Shown here in pieces: positions 1 through 8,303 of a stretch of DNA of 64,000 nucleotides. Position numbers and translations under genes: made by a program. The DNA lies in contig DATAUD010000062.1 in assembly GCA_036268455.1 (NCBI GenBank), positions 62,001 through 126,000 of the forward strand, written 5' to 3'. How positions within the stretch are numbered: the first letter of the stretch is position 1; each line of letters starts with the position of its first letter. The DNA comes from DATAUD01 sp036268455. Lineage in GTDB: Bacteria; Verrucomicrobiota; Verrucomicrobiia; Limisphaerales; Palsa-1400. The notes under the pieces are model-generated. The model was given only the letters and a program-made list of their open reading frames with translations. It had not been told where the DNA came from and did no database searches.

Positions 1-1290
1 TCGGGGATGCTGGACGACGCGCAGGCCGTCGAAAGCCTCAAAGGCGGGGCGACAGATTACATTTTGAAACAGCGACTGGCCCGGCTGGTGCCGGCCATTC
101 GCCGGGCTTTGCACGAGGCCGAAGAGCGTGACGAAAAGAAAAAACTCGAGGCGGCCTTTCTCAGGGCGCAGCGCATGGACAGCATTGGAGCGCTGGCTGG
201 AGGCATCGCCCATGATTTGAATAACGCGCTGGCGCCGGTCCTGATGAGCGTCGAGCTGCTGAAGAACTGCGATGACGAAGCGGTCCGGGAAAGGTTTCTG
301 GACGTGATCACCTCCAGCGCCCAACGGGCGACGGGGATGGTCAAACAAATTCTCGGGTTCGCTCGCGGACATGGCCGAAGCGGGCCTGTTTCGGTGAGCA
401 ACGTCGTGCGCGAGATGGCAAAAATCCTCAGAGACACCTTTCCAAAGTCGATTTCGATCTCGGTCAAATCTGGGAATGAGGGGCTTTGGCAAATTCCCGG
501 CGACGCGACGGAATTGCACCAGGTCTTGTTGAATTTGTGCGTTAATGCGCGGGATGCGATGCCCAAGGGAGGCCGCCTGTCTGTCTCGGCTGAAAACGCC
601 AGGCTTGATGAAGCCGCCGCCGCGGACTTGAAAACCGCGCCCGGGCCGTATGTATTGCTTTCCGTGGCGGACACCGGCACGGGAATTCCACCGGAAGTGC
701 TGCCGTGCATTTTCGAGCCGTTTTTCACGACGAAAATGCCGGACAAGGGAACGGGGCTGGGGCTGTCCACCGTGGCCGGAATTGTGAGACAGCACGGCGG
801 TTGTATTGACATCAAAACCGAACTTGGGCACGGAACGGAATTCAGAATTTATTTTCGCGCCCTTGAATCGACGACGGACGACCACGAAATCAGCGACGAG
901 GAGGTTCAATTGCCGACGGGCCATGGCGAATTGATCCTGGTGATTGAGGACGAAGAAGCTGTGCGCGAACTGACAAAGACCACATTGGAGACTTACAATT
1001 ACCGGGTGGTCACAGCTCAGGATGGAGAACAGGGAATTACCCGGTTTAAGGAACACTCCCGCGAAATCAGGGTTTTGGTCACCGATACTGACATGCCGTA
1101 CCTGGACGGGATGGGCGCTGTCCACGCGATCAAACAAATGCGGCCGGACATTCCGGTGATCATCGCGAGCGGGTCAAAATATGACACCGAGCAGGTTCTA
1201 CGAATTAAGAGAGAGCACTGCTTCAACCTGGGCAAGCCGTTCAGCGCGGACCAATTGCTGCTCGCGGTCGGAATGGCGATACAACATTGA
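1..1290 (+). CDS. Hybrid sensor histidine kinase, 5' end outside window
   Basis: The frame is open at base 1, so the N-terminus is missing. The first 40 or so residues look like the last helix and strand of a receiver domain (GATDYILK). A HisKA helix follows with the phospho-accepting His in GGIAHDLNN (about residue 69 from the first Met in the window), then a HATPase domain with the N box (LNLCVNARDAM), G1 (DTGTGIP) and G2 (GTGLGLS), and a C-terminal receiver with acidic EDEE, the acceptor Asp in TDTDMP and the Lys in LGKPF. The order REC-HisKA-HATPase-REC suggests a cytosolic phosphorelay kinase driven by another kinase or by partner input. It converges on the NeuB-like gene with a 1-bp gap. 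Signal and target are not visible. Confidence 0.9.
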   Translation, partial: SGMLDDAQAVESLKGGATDYILKQRLARLVPAIRRALHEAEERDEKKKLEAAFLRAQRMDSIGALAGGIAHDLNNALAPVLMSVELLKNCDDEAVRERFLDVITSSAQRATGMVKQILGFARGHGRSGPVSVSNVVREMAKILRDTFPKSISISVKSGNEGLWQIPGDATELHQVLLNLCVNARDAMPKGGRLSVSAENARLDEAAAADLKTAPGPYVLLSVADTGTGIPPEVLPCIFEPFFTTKMPDKGTGLGLSTVAGIVRQHGGCIDIKTELGHGTEFRIYFRALESTTDDHEISDEEVQLPTGHGELILVIEDEEAVRELTKTTLETYNYRVVTAQDGEQGITRFKEHSREIRVLVTDTDMPYLDGMGAVHAIKQMRPDIPVIIASGSKYDTEQVLRIKREHCFNLGKPFSADQLLLAVGMAIQH

Positions 1291-1291
1291 G

Positions 1292-2410
1292 TTACGCCTG
1301 GGTTTTGGGCGGCGGATTCGGATCGAGGCCCCGCTCGTAGATCGTTTTCTTCATTTCCTCTGAATGGGCGTAGGGAGTATCGAGCATATCGATCGTGATC
1401 GGCTGGTCCTTCTTGCAGGCCTTGATCATGTGGTGGCCGTAGCGTCCGAGCATCAATTCGCGCGAGGAAATCTGCCCCTTTTGCAGCGGGATCGCCATGT
1501 AGATGTCTTCTTCCGACAATTGAAGACCTTCCTTTAAATCGGTCTTCGCGTAAACGCCGCGGACGTAGGAATCGAGATAGGTTGTTTCCTTTTCCATCGG
1601 CATTTTGCGGTGGGATTCGGAATTGCCAATCATCTCCTTGGCTTTATGGAATGATTTGAACCAGGTGTCGATTTGCAGGGGCAAGGAGGAATATTTCGCC
1701 ACAGGCGCCCCGCCCTCTTCGATATCGATGTGGCGCTCAAACGTGCGCGCTCCCTTGGCGTAAGCGATCAGAAGTGAGGACATCCAATCGCGATACTCGT
1801 GGCAGGAATATCCAATGGTGTGATTGGGATACCGCTTCATCAGAAAATCGATCTGGCTCAATTCGCACTCGGAATCTTCATGCGGGTAGGCGGCAACGCA
1901 ATGGTTGATGGCCATGGGAATGTTGCGGTTCTCGAAGAACGTCACCATGTCGTCCATGTCCTTGAGGGAAAGGCCGCCGACGGAAACAATGACCGGCTTT
2001 TTGGTTTTGGCGATTTTTTCCAGCAAGAGCCAGTCGTTGCTGTCGGCGCTGGCCACTTTAATGATGGGCATGCCGAACTCGACACACCAATCGACCGATT
2101 TTTCGTCGAACGGAGTGGACATGGGAATGCAGCCGTATTTGCGGATGGCGTTGACCATAGTTTCGTAGTCGGCCTTGGACATTTTCGTCTCGGTGATCCG
2201 GCGGATATAGCGGATGTCCGAGCGATCGCGAAAATCCTTGTGCACGAAACTTTCGACGTCGCGGAACTGAAGCTTGATGGCGACGCGGACATTGTTGAAT
2301 CGAGCAATGCGGGCGTGCTGCTCGATAATCTTGAGACCACGGTCGAGGCTCCCCAGATGGTTGTTGGTCATCTCCAGAACAAACAGGTCTTCAAATATGT
2401 CGCGATTCAT
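1292..2410 (-). CDS. NeuB-like N-acetylneuraminate/nonulosonate synthase family protein with SAF domain
   Basis: A 372-residue protein with a TIM-barrel NeuB fold. It starts with a strand and NNHLGS (compare NHNGS in sialic acid synthases), has KLQF early in the barrel, and carries conserved barrel segments such as PMSTPFDEKSV, KVASAD and GYSCHEYR. A C-terminal SAF/antifreeze-like domain follows (about residues 290-350, EDIYMAIPLQKGQISSREL). Family members condense phosphoenolpyruvate with an aldose to make a 2-keto-3-deoxy sugar acid. No CMP-sugar synthetase (NeuA) or UDP-GlcNAc 2-epimerase (NeuC) is nearby, so ordinary sialic acid synthesis is not supported. It is the last gene of a minus-strand sugar operon, 71 bp after the cyclase gene, so its substrate is probably a product of that pathway. 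Confidence 0.85.
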   Translation of the reverse strand: MNRDIFEDLFVLEMTNNHLGSLDRGLKIIEQHARIARFNNVRVAIKLQFRDVESFVHKDFRDRSDIRYIRRITETKMSKADYETMVNAIRKYGCIPMSTPFDEKSVDWCVEFGMPIIKVASADSNDWLLLEKIAKTKKPVIVSVGGLSLKDMDDMVTFFENRNIPMAINHCVAAYPHEDSECELSQIDFLMKRYPNHTIGYSCHEYRDWMSSLLIAYAKGARTFERHIDIEEGGAPVAKYSSLPLQIDTWFKSFHKAKEMIGNSESHRKMPMEKETTYLDSYVRGVYAKTDLKEGLQLSEEDIYMAIPLQKGQISSRELMLGRYGHHMIKACKKDQPITIDMLDTPYAHSEEMKKTIYERGLDPNPPPKTQA

Positions 2411-2481
2411 AAAATGTCTCTAAGGCATTGGGATTTTACGCCGTTGCGGCGCGGAAAAAAAGATAATTTCCTGGCGGGCGC

Positions 2482-3546
2482 TCAACATTCGCTTGAAATG
2501 AACCGCGCGATCCACGGGCGCAGTTGCTGATCGAGGTTGACGCCGTGTTTTTCCATTTGGCCCGCGCCGCGCGTGAGGATGCAATTGACGGAATCGCGGG
2601 TGTTCTTTTTGTCGTGTTTGATGGCCGTCAAAATGGCGTTGAGTTCGAGGACCTTCAATTTCTGTTCATAGGGCTGATACCAGCGTCGCAGCCGCTCGCG
2701 CAAATCGTGGAAATAGGCGGGCGTGACCCAGCCCAATTGCGAGGAGACGAATGTTGCGGTGAGCATCCCCAACGTGACACCGATGCCGTGAGGTATTGCG
2801 TAGTGAGAGGCGGATTCGTAGGCGTGGCCAAATGTGTGGCCGTAGTTGAGAAGATTGCGGACGCCTTTGTCCAACTCGTCCTTTTCGATGTAGGCTTTTT
2901 TGATTTCCAGCGAATGCATGATCCATTTAGGGAGGACTTGTTCGTTGCCGGGCAGTGAATCCAAATCCGACATGAGGCCGCGGAAATCTTCCTCGCTCGT
3001 GAGCAGGTGCAGTTTGATCGCCTCACCCAACCCGGAGCGCAATTCGTCCCAGGGCAACGTGCGCAGGACATCGAAAGTCATGCAAACGCGGTGCGGCGGA
3101 TAAAAGGTGCCAATTTGGTTTTTGTAGGATTGGATATTGATGGAACTTTTGCTGCCGATACAACTGTCGCATTGCGCCAGCAACGTGGTGGGAACCAATT
3201 CCCACCGAATTCCTCTAAAAAGAACAGACGCGATAAAGCAGCCAATGTCCTGCAACACCCCTCCCCCAACCACCAGAAGGCAGCCGTCGCGGCGCAATCC
3301 ATTTTTCAGGAGCCAGACAAATATGGGGGCCAGAACCTCGAATGACTTCTGTTCCTCGCCGGCCTCGATCTGCAAAACTTTTTCCGGCGGCAACGCTTCC
3401 GAAAAATCCTGGGCGTAAAGGGAAAAGACCCGCTTGTCGGCGAGGCAATAAATGCCGGGCGTTTGCTGAAAATTGCGCAAAACTGTTTTGAGATCGGGAA
3501 ACTCCTCGACGGTGTAGGGATGGCTTCGGCTTTGAATTTCCATCAT
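2482..3546 (-). CDS. 3-dehydroquinate-synthase-like sugar phosphate cyclase
   Basis: 354 residues with the full DHQS-family pattern: NAD-binding GGGVLQDIGCF, VPTTLLAQCDS, IGSKSSIN, the KNQIGTFYPP segment, LGEAIK with a metal-binding Glu, NYGHTFGHA and HG metal-binding His. The family cyclises phosphorylated ketoses; it includes dehydroquinate synthase and carbocycle-forming cyclases such as 2-deoxy-scyllo-inosose and valiolone synthases. The gene is 3 bp from the upstream SDR and sits in a nucleotide-sugar operon, away from shikimate genes. A role in making a carbocyclic or modified surface sugar is therefore inferred; a housekeeping aroB role cannot be excluded from sequence alone. Confidence 0.85.
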   Translation of the reverse strand: MMEIQSRSHPYTVEEFPDLKTVLRNFQQTPGIYCLADKRVFSLYAQDFSEALPPEKVLQIEAGEEQKSFEVLAPIFVWLLKNGLRRDGCLLVVGGGVLQDIGCFIASVLFRGIRWELVPTTLLAQCDSCIGSKSSINIQSYKNQIGTFYPPHRVCMTFDVLRTLPWDELRSGLGEAIKLHLLTSEEDFRGLMSDLDSLPGNEQVLPKWIMHSLEIKKAYIEKDELDKGVRNLLNYGHTFGHAYESASHYAIPHGIGVTLGMLTATFVSSQLGWVTPAYFHDLRERLRRWYQPYEQKLKVLELNAILTAIKHDKKNTRDSVNCILTRGAGQMEKHGVNLDQQLRPWIARFISSEC

Positions 3547-3549
3547 AGA

Positions 3550-4221
3550 TTATTGACAGGAAAATCCACCGTCCGCGACCACGGCCTGGCCCGTTATGTA
3601 ATTATTTTCCTCCGAGCAAAGAAAGCCGGCCACGGACGCCAACTCCTCAGGCACCGCCAGGCGGCGCAACGGAATGGCGCTCTTGATTTTCTCAAGATCA
3701 GCCGGCGAATTATTTCTGCTGGTCATTTCTGTATCCACGTAACCCGGACAAAGCGAGTTGACCAATACGCCATCAGGACCAAATTCGACGGCGGCGCTGC
3801 GTGTCAATGCGTTGAGGGCGGCCTTGGTCATCGAATAGGCGGAGCGCTTCTCTTTGGTCACAATGCCGAAAATCGAACTGATGTTTAGGATTCGCCCCCA
3901 TGCGTGTTCCCGCATGAAAGGGACGGCCCATTGAATCAAAGCCAGCGGAGCGGCAAGATTGACTTGCTGCATTTGCATCCAAACGGCTGAATCCAATTCT
4001 GGTATGGCCTTGAGAAAATTGATGCCCGCGTTGTTCACAAGCACATCCACGTCGGCGCGGTGCGCTTCGGTAAAGCGCTTGATGGAAGCGGGGTCGGCAA
4101 GGTCCAGTTCCGCGCGAACGGGAGCCCATATCTCAAAGCCGCGACGGGCCAATTCTTTGGCGATGGCCGCGCCAATGCCGCGACCGCCACCCGTGATAAA
4201 GGCTTTGCGCTTGCGACTCAT
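3550..4221 (-). CDS. Short-chain dehydrogenase/reductase (SDR)
   Basis: 223 residues, classical SDR. It has TGGGRGIGAAIA (dinucleotide-binding Gly motif) near the N-terminus, NNAGIN, the catalytic Ser in ISSIFG and the YSMTK motif (Tyr-x3-Lys). FabG-like C-terminal signals are present (CPGYVDTEM, DGG). It reduces or oxidises a keto/hydroxyl group with NAD(P). The start codon overlaps the stop of the upstream thiamine-diphosphate enzyme by 4 bp (ATGA), so the two are probably translationally coupled. The plausible substrate is the keto product of that enzyme; this is inference from position. Confidence 0.85.
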   Translation of the reverse strand: MSRKRKAFITGGGRGIGAAIAKELARRGFEIWAPVRAELDLADPASIKRFTEAHRADVDVLVNNAGINFLKAIPELDSAVWMQMQQVNLAAPLALIQWAVPFMREHAWGRILNISSIFGIVTKEKRSAYSMTKAALNALTRSAAVEFGPDGVLVNSLCPGYVDTEMTSRNNSPADLEKIKSAIPLRRLAVPEELASVAGFLCSEENNYITGQAVVADGGFSCQ

Positions 4222-6035
4222 GGCTGGCGGGGCAAAGGCGGAAGCATATTTTCCGCAAGTTCCTCACGGCTGAGGAACGGCGCCATGTCCTCGAACGACG
4301 GCGTTACAATCTTGCCATCGGGCAACTGCCGCGCGCTCAACCGCGGTTCGAAGCCTTGCCCGGTATCGAGCATTGCTTCGCACAGCGCCGGACCGGGAGC
4401 GGCGAGGAATTCGTCGATTTGCGCGGCGAAATCGGCGGATTCGATTTTCGTCGCGGGCAACCCGTACGCCTTCGCCACTTTGACGTAATCCGGAAACGAA
4501 ATTCCGCTGCGCGCACTTTCACCTATGAAATTGCCCTTAAAAAAACTTCCCTGCGTCAGGCGCATCGAAAGATAACCGCCGTTGTTCAGAATAAAAATCT
4601 TGATGGGCAGGTTGTGGTGCTTGATCGTTTGCAGTTCCTGGATATTCAAATGGCCGCTCCCGTCGCCGGCGAGACAAATGACTCGCCGCCCATCGCCGGC
4701 AAAGGCCGCGCCGATCGAACCCGGAAGGTCATAGCCCATGGATGCGTCGCCGGAATTGCAGAACAGGCGCATGCCCTTCTTGATCTGTGCGACTTGAAAC
4801 GGAACGACGCACGCGGTGCCGTCGCCGCACACAATGATGTCTTCGCCCGACAGCTTGCGGATCAAGACATCCAAAAAATGGTAAGGGTTGATGGGCGCGC
4901 CCGCTTCCTTTTGCTTCTCCGTGACAACCGGGTACCGGGCGACTCTCTTGCGGCACCAAGCCAGCCAATCGGCGTGCGCCCGGCTGTCCGTTTGGGCGGC
5001 GTCGATCTGACGGTTCAACTCGCGCAGGAAATCCCTCAAGTCCGCAACAACGGGTACATCCGGTTTGACGGTCGGTTTGTCTAATTCAGCCGGGTCGATA
5101 TCGACGTGGATTTTGCAGGCGTTCTGCGCAAAGTCCTTCCAATTGTAGCTGACCTGCCTGACGTTCAGGCGCGATCCCAAAATGAGAAGCAGGTCCGCAT
5201 TTTGGACACAAAAATTTCCGGGCCGATCTCCGAGGCTGCTGGGCCTGCCGCAGAACAGCGGGCTGTCGCTCGGCACCAGATCGTGCGCAGTCCAGGCGGT
5301 TGTAACGGGGATTCCCAACTTGCGCGTGATGGTTTCAAACAGTTCCACGGCTCCGGCAAGGCGGACTCCGGTGCCCGCAAGAATAGCCGGGCGGCTTGCT
5401 TTCCTGATGCGGCCGAGAATATCCCGGCAGACCGTTTCAAGATTCGTTGCCTTCCACGGCTGATCATCCTCCTTTGGATCGTAACCCTTGAGGGTGTCCG
5501 GGTCGATCAGCGCCGATTGCACGTCCACGGGAATGTCCAGCCAGCACGGACCGGGACGGCCGGATTCGGCGAGGTGAAGCGCTCTTTCCAAATGATAGCG
5601 GATTGTCTTCGGATCATTCACAAACACGGCGTATTTGGTGATGCCCTTGACCATCCGAATGATGTCCACTTCCTGATCGCCAAGCTGGCGCAAATTGGGA
5701 AGTTGATACGACGCCATGCAGGTTTCCAACTTTACCTGCCCCGAAATAATGAGCATCGGGATGGAATCCGTGTACGCGCCGAAGACGCCGTTAAGGGCGT
5801 TGATGCCGCCGGGGCCGGTGGTAACGCTGACCACACCGACACGCCCCGACACACGCGCATAAGCTTCCGCGGCCATTGCGCAGGCCTGTTCGTGATGGCA
5901 GCAGACATACTGTATCCGGGAACATTTGCCCAAGGCGTCATTCAGAAACATCGCGCCGCCGCCGGTCAAAACAAAGACGTGTTTTGTCCCGACGCCCGCC
6001 AAATGATCAAAAATATAATCGGCAACTCGCTTCAT
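4218..6035 (-). CDS. Thiamine-diphosphate-dependent enzyme, acetolactate synthase-like
   Basis: 605 residues with the three-domain layout of the acetohydroxyacid synthase family: N-terminal pyrimidine-binding domain (the activating Glu is probably in CCHHEQACAMAAEAYAR, then TTGPGGINALNG), central domain, and C-terminal pyrophosphate-binding domain (GDGSGHLNIQELQT, then ILNNGGYLS). No small regulatory subunit (ilvN) is nearby, and the gene lies among CDP-sugar genes. In yersiniose synthesis, YerE, of the same superfamily, adds a two-carbon unit from pyruvate to a CDP-3,6-dideoxy-4-ketohexose. The RfbF/RfbG/RfbH trio upstream would supply that acceptor, so a carboligase role on a nucleotide sugar is a reasonable inference. 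A true acetolactate synthase is the alternative. Confidence 0.85.
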   Translation of the reverse strand: MKRVADYIFDHLAGVGTKHVFVLTGGGAMFLNDALGKCSRIQYVCCHHEQACAMAAEAYARVSGRVGVVSVTTGPGGINALNGVFGAYTDSIPMLIISGQVKLETCMASYQLPNLRQLGDQEVDIIRMVKGITKYAVFVNDPKTIRYHLERALHLAESGRPGPCWLDIPVDVQSALIDPDTLKGYDPKEDDQPWKATNLETVCRDILGRIRKASRPAILAGTGVRLAGAVELFETITRKLGIPVTTAWTAHDLVPSDSPLFCGRPSSLGDRPGNFCVQNADLLLILGSRLNVRQVSYNWKDFAQNACKIHVDIDPAELDKPTVKPDVPVVADLRDFLRELNRQIDAAQTDSRAHADWLAWCRKRVARYPVVTEKQKEAGAPINPYHFLDVLIRKLSGEDIIVCGDGTACVVPFQVAQIKKGMRLFCNSGDASMGYDLPGSIGAAFAGDGRRVICLAGDGSGHLNIQELQTIKHHNLPIKIFILNNGGYLSMRLTQGSFFKGNFIGESARSGISFPDYVKVAKAYGLPATKIESADFAAQIDEFLAAPGPALCEAMLDTGQGFEPRLSARQLPDGKIVTPSFEDMAPFLSREELAENMLPPLPRQP

Positions 6036-6082
6036 CTAATTTGTTCTTAAGCGGCTGTGAGTACACCGCCGCCGCGATGATT

Positions 6083-7120
6083 TCAAATGTTATCTTGGCC
6101 CGCATGCCATTGAGCGGTGCGGCGAATGGCCTCATCCAGTTTGACCCACTCGGCAAGGTCGAGTTCGTTTTGCGCGCGCGCGGTTTCAGGGACATAGCGT
6201 TGGGGAGATTTACCCGACTCCGGCTTCTGCAACACGTTAACCGCAACCCCGCCCGGCAACGCCGCGCTCACCGCCGCGGCGGTCTCGGCGATCGTCAATG
6301 GATTGCGGGAGCCGACGTTGTAAGGACGATTGCTCGCGCCTCGAAACAGAATCGTCCACAGCCAAATCGCCAGGTCGGCGGCGTAGAGGTACGAGCGATA
6401 CGGCGTGCCATCTCCCTTAATGATGATCGGCTTTGCCGCCATCGCGTTGCGAATGAAATTCCCAATCGCGAAATGGGTATCCAATGGAAGATAAGGGCCT
6501 ACGAAAGCGAAACACCGGGCAATCTTTGTTTGGAGGCCGCGTCGCTGAGAATAACTCGCGCACAACAATTCACTGATGCGCTTGCCTTCGCCATAAGCGG
6601 ACTGGGAATTGGAACAGTCCGGCGCGCCTGCGTAATCTTCCGGGACGTGAATCATCTCAGGCGGCTGTTTGCCATAGACTGCGCCGGAGCTTGTCAGAAG
6701 AAATTTTTCTGCGCCGCACTCGACGGAAAAATCAAGCGCGCGGCGGGTTCCCTCGATGATCGTATCGAGCATCAGCAACGGAGATTCGTCGTTAAGTTTT
6801 GCGCTGGCTTCGGTTGCGGCGTGGATGACGTGGGAGAATGCGCCCTCTGGAAATTTGAAATCGCGAACGTCGCCGATGTGAAAATGGATGTCGGAACGCC
6901 GTGAAAGATGGGGGGCTTTTGCGCCGAAACTTTGAAGGTTGCGTGTCAAGACAACCATTTGCGCGCCGAGGGACAACCGTTCGTTGGCCCAGGCGAAACT
7001 TTCCAAAAGCCAACAACCAAAGAAACCGGTGCCACCCGTCACGAAAATTCTCCGCCCCCGCAGTTCCTCCCAAAGCGGCCGGGTGTGATCCAGAATATGG
7101 TCGAGATCGGCGGATAACAT
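6083..7120 (-). CDS. Extended SDR, NAD-dependent sugar epimerase/dehydratase/reductase
   Basis: The frame is open to 7198, but the preferred start is the Met at 7120 (345 residues), just before the N-terminal helix that leads into VTGGTGFFG. Features are the Gly-rich NAD motif, the SSGAVYG catalytic Ser region, SAYGEGK (Tyr-x3-Lys), and YNVGSRNPLTI typical of WcaG/RmlB-type enzymes. It belongs to the family containing CDP-abequose, CDP-paratose and CDP-tyvelose enzymes and nucleotide-sugar 4,6-dehydratases. Given rfbF-rfbG-rfbH upstream, it may reduce or epimerise the CDP-3,6-dideoxy-4-ketohexose. A 47-bp gap separates it from the downstream thiamine-diphosphate gene. Confidence 0.85.
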   Translation of the reverse strand: MLSADLDHILDHTRPLWEELRGRRIFVTGGTGFFGCWLLESFAWANERLSLGAQMVVLTRNLQSFGAKAPHLSRRSDIHFHIGDVRDFKFPEGAFSHVIHAATEASAKLNDESPLLMLDTIIEGTRRALDFSVECGAEKFLLTSSGAVYGKQPPEMIHVPEDYAGAPDCSNSQSAYGEGKRISELLCASYSQRRGLQTKIARCFAFVGPYLPLDTHFAIGNFIRNAMAAKPIIIKGDGTPYRSYLYAADLAIWLWTILFRGASNRPYNVGSRNPLTIAETAAAVSAALPGGVAVNVLQKPESGKSPQRYVPETARAQNELDLAEWVKLDEAIRRTAQWHAGQDNI

Positions 7121-7238
7121 ATTTAATGTTGGGAGATGATAACGAGGGAGTGGGGAGTTGTCGCTGACATAAGCCAACCACAGTTTTTTCCTGACCAAGG
7201 CTCGACTCTACCCCGGAGTTGGTTATCCACCAGGAACT

Positions 7239-7463
7239 TCACGCGCTCGTAAGCACGACGTGATCTGTCAATCGCGAAGCGTAAGCAATGGCCGCCGGGA
7301 TGTCTTCAGGTTCAAGAAAGGAATAATCCGCCAAAATCTCCTCGTGGCTTGCTCCATGACTAAGGAGGTCAAGGATATCGGTGACACGCATCCGTTTGCC
7401 GCGAATGCAAGGCCGTCCGCCGCATTTGCCAGGTTCCAGCGTGATCCGCTCCAGTAATTTCAT
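7239..7463 (-). CDS. DUF433 family small protein
   Basis: A small protein with the DUF433 hallmark EPGKCGGRPCIRGKR followed by a helix-turn-helix-like segment (VTDILDLLSHGASHEEILADYSFLEPEDI). The start at 7463 gives 74 residues, the usual size; Met codons at 7481 and 7520 are possible alternatives. DUF433 proteins are often antitoxin-like partners of a PIN-like DUF5615 toxin. No such toxin is encoded next to it, so this copy is an orphan inside the sugar cluster. Confidence 0.75.
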   Translation of the reverse strand: MKLLERITLEPGKCGGRPCIRGKRMRVTDILDLLSHGASHEEILADYSFLEPEDIPAAIAYASRLTDHVVLTSA

Positions 7464-7516
7464 GGCTTCATCATACTTCATCGCGCGCCTGGCAACAAGC
7501 CGGAAAGGCAGGCCGG

Positions 7517-8275
7517 TCAAAGCCCGTTAAGGGCCTTGCTTTTTGCGGCGGTGTCGCGCGCTCTTTGTTCGGCTTCGTGCTGGTTTTTCAGGGCGTCGTC
7601 CTGATAACTCAGCATGATCATGGAATTGGAAACGACAATGTCGCACGCGATGGTGGCAAATCCATCGGTGATCGTGTCGGTTTCCCAGCCGTTGACGCAG
7701 TTGGTTTTCGCCGGTCCGTATTTGTTGACAAGGGTCGATAAAATTACTTTTGCAAAATCCTCGTCGGCCGAACCGGAGGCGGAGATCGCGTAAATGCGGC
7801 CGTCGGCGAGTAGGCTCAAATCAACATTGTCGAATGGAGGGAAATTTGTCGTGTTCATCACGTAACTGGCGGAGCCGTCGGCGCCATGATAGAGTTCAAA
7901 ATCCGGCGGAACAGTTTGCCCCAGCTTCCAGCCGAAGCCGCCGATAATTTTGCGTCCAGGCGCGTATTGCGGAACCACCGGCGCCGCGGCGCGTCGCGCA
8001 ACAGCATTTGTCCGGGGCGCTGAAGAAGGCTTCGGGATGTCTTTGGAGGGATCGTAGTGAAACGCCTGTTGAAGTTGCGGAGGAAGATCGGCCAGCCTGA
8101 TTCGGTCCCCGCCGCCAGGAACTTCGTAATAGACCTCAGTCGGAGAAGAGCCGATGACGGTAACGTTGCTGAAAACCTCACCCGCTTTGTTGGTGAAGGA
8201 AATTGTCGCGGGCTGGGCCATGCCACGCACGACGGACAAAAGCATCAGAAGAAGCGTGGCAATCTTTATCTTCAT
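7517..8275 (-). CDS. Exported protein of unknown function
   Basis: The start at 8275 gives a clear Sec signal peptide (MKIKIATLLLMLLSVVRGMAQP); the longer frame to 8350 would bury it and overlap rfbH. The mature part opens with a strand-rich segment (ATISFTNKAGEVFSNV, then YYEVPGGGDRIRLADLPP) seen in verrucomicrobial exported proteins, followed by a linker rich in Pro, Ala and Arg and a C-terminal domain of about 130 residues that I do not recognise. It sits between rfbH and the DUF433 gene on the same strand and may be a passenger of the operon. No catalytic motif is visible. Confidence 0.7.
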   Translation of the reverse strand: MKIKIATLLLMLLSVVRGMAQPATISFTNKAGEVFSNVTVIGSSPTEVYYEVPGGGDRIRLADLPPQLQQAFHYDPSKDIPKPSSAPRTNAVARRAAAPVVPQYAPGRKIIGGFGWKLGQTVPPDFELYHGADGSASYVMNTTNFPPFDNVDLSLLADGRIYAISASGSADEDFAKVILSTLVNKYGPAKTNCVNGWETDTITDGFATIACDIVVSNSMIMLSYQDDALKNQHEAEQRARDTAAKSKALNGL

Positions 8276-8303
8276 GCGGCTGATTTTTGTTCTGACGACG
8301 ATC

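Noticed and set aside
1292..2410. Sialic acid biosynthesis
   Set aside because: A NeuB-like gene alone is not enough; NeuA and NeuC are missing and the neighbours point to a CDP-sugar pathway.
7239..7463. DUF433 toxin-antitoxin module
   Set aside because: No DUF5615/PIN-like toxin is encoded on either side.
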